A DNA stretch of 7,736 nt, taken from Acidobacteriota bacterium. Its GTDB lineage: Bacteria > Acidobacteriota > Vicinamibacteria > Marinacidobacterales > SMYC01. Location: assembly GCA_029263435.1 (NCBI GenBank), contig JAJCXL010000215.1:1-7736 (forward strand), read 5' to 3'. Each line of letters opens with the position of its first letter. The first letter of the stretch is position 1. The notes beneath the pieces are model-generated. The model had not been told where the DNA came from. It saw nothing but the letters and a program-made list of their open reading frames with translations, and searched no databases. Of this stretch, positions 5,904-7,736 are shown in pieces. The position numbers and the translations under genes were made by a program.

Positions 5904-6886
5904 GCGCCTTCCTCACCGGAGTCGAGTGTCGCAGCCCCGGCAGGCGTGAGACCGTTGCTCTGCAAGTAGGCTTCGAAGTCGGAGCGCGTGAAGCGGTTGG
6001 AGTAAAAGACTCGGATCGCTTCGCCGGCCGCAAAACGATGCGCCTCCCCGTCGAGCGTGAGCGCATGGTCTCGCTTCATTCGTAGGAGAGCTTGAACTCG
6101 GGCGGGCGCCGACGGGTCCTCGTCGTTCTCGATGGAGAAGTCCAGTGCCGACGGGCCGCCTTCGAGCCCGACGTCGTCGAGAAGCGTCGAGAGCCACCGC
6201 CGGGTCAGAGGGTTGTCGTACTGGGAAAGGATCGCGGCCAAGTCGTGCTGCGGGTCGTCTGCTACATAGAGATTTGCGCTCATCACGAGCCAGTCACCCG
6301 GATCCATCCATGACACGATGTTGTCGGCGAGCGCGGCCGGTGAGACGTTCGGCACGATCCCGAGACAAGAGAAGATCCGCAGCCGCTTCTCGGTGGCGCC
6401 CTCCTTCCAGAACCGGTCGAGGTCGACGGCCTCCACCAAGTCCGCGACGAGACGGGTGACGAGCACGTCCGGCACGACTCGCTCGAGAGTCGACGAGGCC
6501 GTCAGTACCAGCCCCGGGCTCGCGTCGCAGGCGCAGTAGGAGACCGATGCCCCCGCCGCGAGGAGAGCGCTCGCGAGCATGCCGTCCTTCTGACCCCCAC
6601 CGCAGCCGAGCCCGACGAGCTCCACCGGGACCGCTCCGATGGTGGTGGCGAGCTCTTCGAAGAGTCCCTCGTACATGCGGGCACCTGCGTCATCGCGCCG
6701 GGAGGGCGAGTAATGCTGATGGAGATCGAGCCATCGCCGGGCTTGCTGGTTCGTCAGGTAATGAAACTTGGCGGGAATGTCACGCCGCCTCAAGCCGTCG
6801 GCGAGCTGACGCTCGAGTGCGTCTGGATGCTGCGACGGATGATAGACGACACTCGGCCAGGAGGCCTCGCTCACGCCGCGGCTCAC
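5882..6886 (-). CDS. EgtD-like SAM-dependent amino-acid betaine methyltransferase
   Basis: This 334-residue protein is a divergent member of the histidine N-alpha-methyltransferase (EgtD, Methyltransf_33) family, which turns an amino acid into its trimethylated betaine. From memory of Mycobacterium smegmatis EgtD I align these blocks: IPAKFHY (37-43) with PPKWFY; HYSPSR (58-63) with the Y56 loop; GLGCGGGQK (92-100) as the SAM glycine loop with K100; D121 and D149 as SAM contacts; CLGIVPNVSP (174-183) with the substrate-binding N180; PGDWLVMSANL (196-206); and Y223 for EgtD Y206. S296 matches EgtD S284. EgtD E282, which binds the imidazole, is F294 here (bases 6005-6007), and M252 is A266 (6089-6091). 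A substrate other than histidine is therefore likely. The start is GTG, overlapping the upstream TGA as GTGA with GGAAA close before it. No EgtB-like sulfoxide synthase is present. Confidence 0.85.
   Translation of the reverse strand: MSRGVSEASWPSVVYHPSQHPDALERQLADGLRRRDIPAKFHYLTNQQARRWLDLHQHYSPSRRDDAGARMYEGLFEELATTIGAVPVELVGLGCGGGQKDGMLASALLAAGASVSYCACDASPGLVLTASSTLERVVPDVLVTRLVADLVEAVDLDRFWKEGATEKRLRIFSCLGIVPNVSPAALADNIVSWMDPGDWLVMSANLYVADDPQHDLAAILSQYDNPLTRRWLSTLLDDVGLEGGPSALDFSIENDEDPSAPARVQALLRMKRDHALTLDGEAHRFAAGEAIRVFYSNRFTRSDFEAYLQSNGLTPAGAATLDSGEEGAWICVRK
5907..5914 (-). promoter_or_regulatory. Strong Shine-Dalgarno GAGGAAGG for the betaine-type binding protein
   Basis: Read on the minus strand, GAGGAAGG lies three bases before the GTG at 5901-5903, with its GAGG core seven bases away. 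It is the best ribosome-binding site in the window and sits inside the end of the methyltransferase gene. It decides for the longer form of the binding protein over the internal GTG at 5883-5885, which has only weak purine sequence before it. Confidence 0.55.
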
Positions 6887-7736
6887 TTTCCGGCCATGGC
6901 TTCGAGAACCGGCCGCACCCGAGAGATCTCATGGGTGCGAAGAAGGCTCGTCTTCCCCAAGAGCGCGCTCACCGCGAAGAAGCTCTCTGCCGATCGAACC
7001 TCTTCTTTGAACAAGGTGAACGCGTGCGGAAGCGCATGACAGATCGGCCAACCGAGAGTGCGAAGACGAAACGTCTCCAGAAAAGTTTGCAGCTGATAGG
7101 CGATGCGTTTGTCACCGTCGATGAGGTTCGAGTAGTAGAACCCGAGCCCCGGGTCGAGCCACAAACGCTCGACGCCTGCGCTTTCCGCACGCTGGGTCTG
7201 CTCACGGAAGTACTCCCGCTGGAGCCCCACCCAGTCGTCTCGGGTCGGGACCGTGTCTACGTCACGCACGTTGTCCCCCGCGACGAAGCAGAGGATGAGG
7301 CCGGCGTCGTGCTTACGGACCAGCCGGAAGATCTCGTCGCTCTCGGCGAGACCGGTCAGGTTGATCACCTGCGCGCCCGCTTCCAAGCAGGCGGCGGCGA
7401 CCTCCGCGTGATAGGTCTCGACCGAGACACCAACGCCGTGGCCGGAGAGCTGGTCGACGATGGGCAACAGCATTTGCCGCTGATCGGATGGCTCCACGAT
7501 CGCGGCGTCAGGAAGGGTCGACTCCGCACCGATGTCGACGAGGCTCGCTCCTTGCATTTGCAAAGTGCGGCCCCTGGAAACCGCGTGCGGCACCGACAAG
7601 CAGACGCTCTCTCGGTACCAAGAGTCCGGCGACAAGTTGACGACCCCCATCAGATAGGAGCGTTTCGAGAACTCGAACGAGGTGCCGTCAGGGAGAGAGA
7701 AATCGCGAACCTCGGCGCCGAGATCGTCGGCATAGC
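6883..7736 (-). CDS. Dihydropteroate-synthase-fold protein, divergent, 5' end outside the window
   Basis: The frame stays open without a stop from 6885 to the window edge, so the gene starts beyond 7736. At least 283 residues are visible, including 28 before the internal Met at 7648-7650. The fold is that of FolP, which joins p-aminobenzoate to dihydropterin. Numbering from that Met: MGVVNLSPDSW (1-11) for M-G-x-x-N-x-T-P-D-S-F; DIGAESTLP (39-47) for DIGGESTRP; VSVETYHAEVA (75-85) for SVDTY; VINLTG (95-100) for the IND motif; WLDPGLGF (164-171); and LLRTHE (236-241) for ILRVHD. Asn, the Asp of LDPG and the R-x-H pair are kept, Asp of SVDT is Glu, the Arg of ESTRP is Leu, and the SRK lysine is replaced by an ALPHAF segment. 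The pterin side of the pocket is thus partly kept while the p-aminobenzoate side is altered. A true folate enzyme is doubtful; a pterin-binding methyltransferase-type role is possible. It overlaps the next gene by 4 bp. Confidence 0.85.
   Translation of the reverse strand, partial: YADDLGAEVRDFSLPDGTSFEFSKRSYLMGVVNLSPDSWYRESVCLSVPHAVSRGRTLQMQGASLVDIGAESTLPDAAIVEPSDQRQMLLPIVDQLSGHGVGVSVETYHAEVAAACLEAGAQVINLTGLAESDEIFRLVRKHDAGLILCFVAGDNVRDVDTVPTRDDWVGLQREYFREQTQRAESAGVERLWLDPGLGFYYSNLIDGDKRIAYQLQTFLETFRLRTLGWPICHALPHAFTLFKEEVRSAESFFAVSALLGKTSLLRTHEISRVRPVLEAMAGK

Larger units (their letters stand above)
499..7736 (-). other. Probable minus-strand operon of seven genes
   Basis: All seven genes run in one direction. 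Going downstream, the junctions are: 4-bp GTGA overlap, 22-bp overlap, 17-bp gap, 97-bp gap, 45-bp gap and 4-bp ATGA overlap. Several starts lack a good Shine-Dalgarno sequence, which fits translational coupling. The promoter must lie beyond the right edge, unless the 97-bp gap (3612-3708) holds a second one that I cannot recognise. I found no strong terminator at the convergent end. Confidence 0.6.

Noticed and set aside
5882..6886. Calling the methyltransferase egtD and the cluster an ergothioneine pathway
   Set aside because: The imidazole-binding Glu is replaced by Phe and there is no EgtB, EgtC or EgtE-like gene in view, so histidine as substrate and ergothioneine as product are not supported.

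Overview
The window is a GC-rich bacterial segment, densely packed with genes. It has GTG as well as ATG starts and two export signals of lipoprotein type. These point to a high-GC bacterium with an exported proteome. Nothing in the sequence fixes the phylum: there is no rRNA, tRNA or marker gene. Acidobacteriota, Myxococcota or a related uncultured lineage would fit, but that is a guess.

Layout. At the left edge, the plus strand may hold the last codons of an unseen gene (1-63). It is followed by a small secreted protein with a PKD-like beta fold (71-502). Everything from 499 to the right edge lies on the minus strand and reads right to left as one tightly packed series of seven genes. In transcription order these are: a divergent dihydropteroate-synthase-fold protein cut by the window edge (6883-7736); an EgtD-like amino-acid betaine methyltransferase (5882-6886); an OpuBC/ProX-type quaternary-ammonium-binding protein (5004-5903); an unrecognised 425-residue protein (3709-4986); a B12-binding-type radical SAM protein (2193-3611); a D12-class DNA adenine methylase of the Dam family (1257-2147); and a family-3 amino-acid-binding lipoprotein (499-1260). 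Three junctions overlap (two by 4 bp, one by 22 bp) and the other gaps are 17, 97 and 45 bp. Co-transcription is therefore likely, although the 97-bp gap could separate two units. The last minus-strand gene and the small plus-strand gene converge and share the palindrome CTAG as their stop codons.

How the genes may work together. The first three are the most suggestive. A methyltransferase related to the one that trimethylates histidine sits beside a binding protein of the family that recognises choline, glycine betaine and ergothioneine. Ahead of both is a TIM-barrel pterin-type protein that keeps part of the pterin-binding site but lacks two residues needed for p-aminobenzoate chemistry. 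In the EgtD-like enzyme, the two residues that set histidine specificity are Ala and Phe by my alignment, so its product may be a betaine other than hercynine. No EgtB, EgtC or EgtE-like gene and no ABC permease or ATPase is visible, so a normal ergothioneine pathway is not shown here. The radical SAM protein and the unrecognised protein could be further steps of the same pathway, but that is inference. There are no RNA genes, insertion sequences, CRISPR arrays or long repeats, and no gene-free stretch reaches 300 bases.
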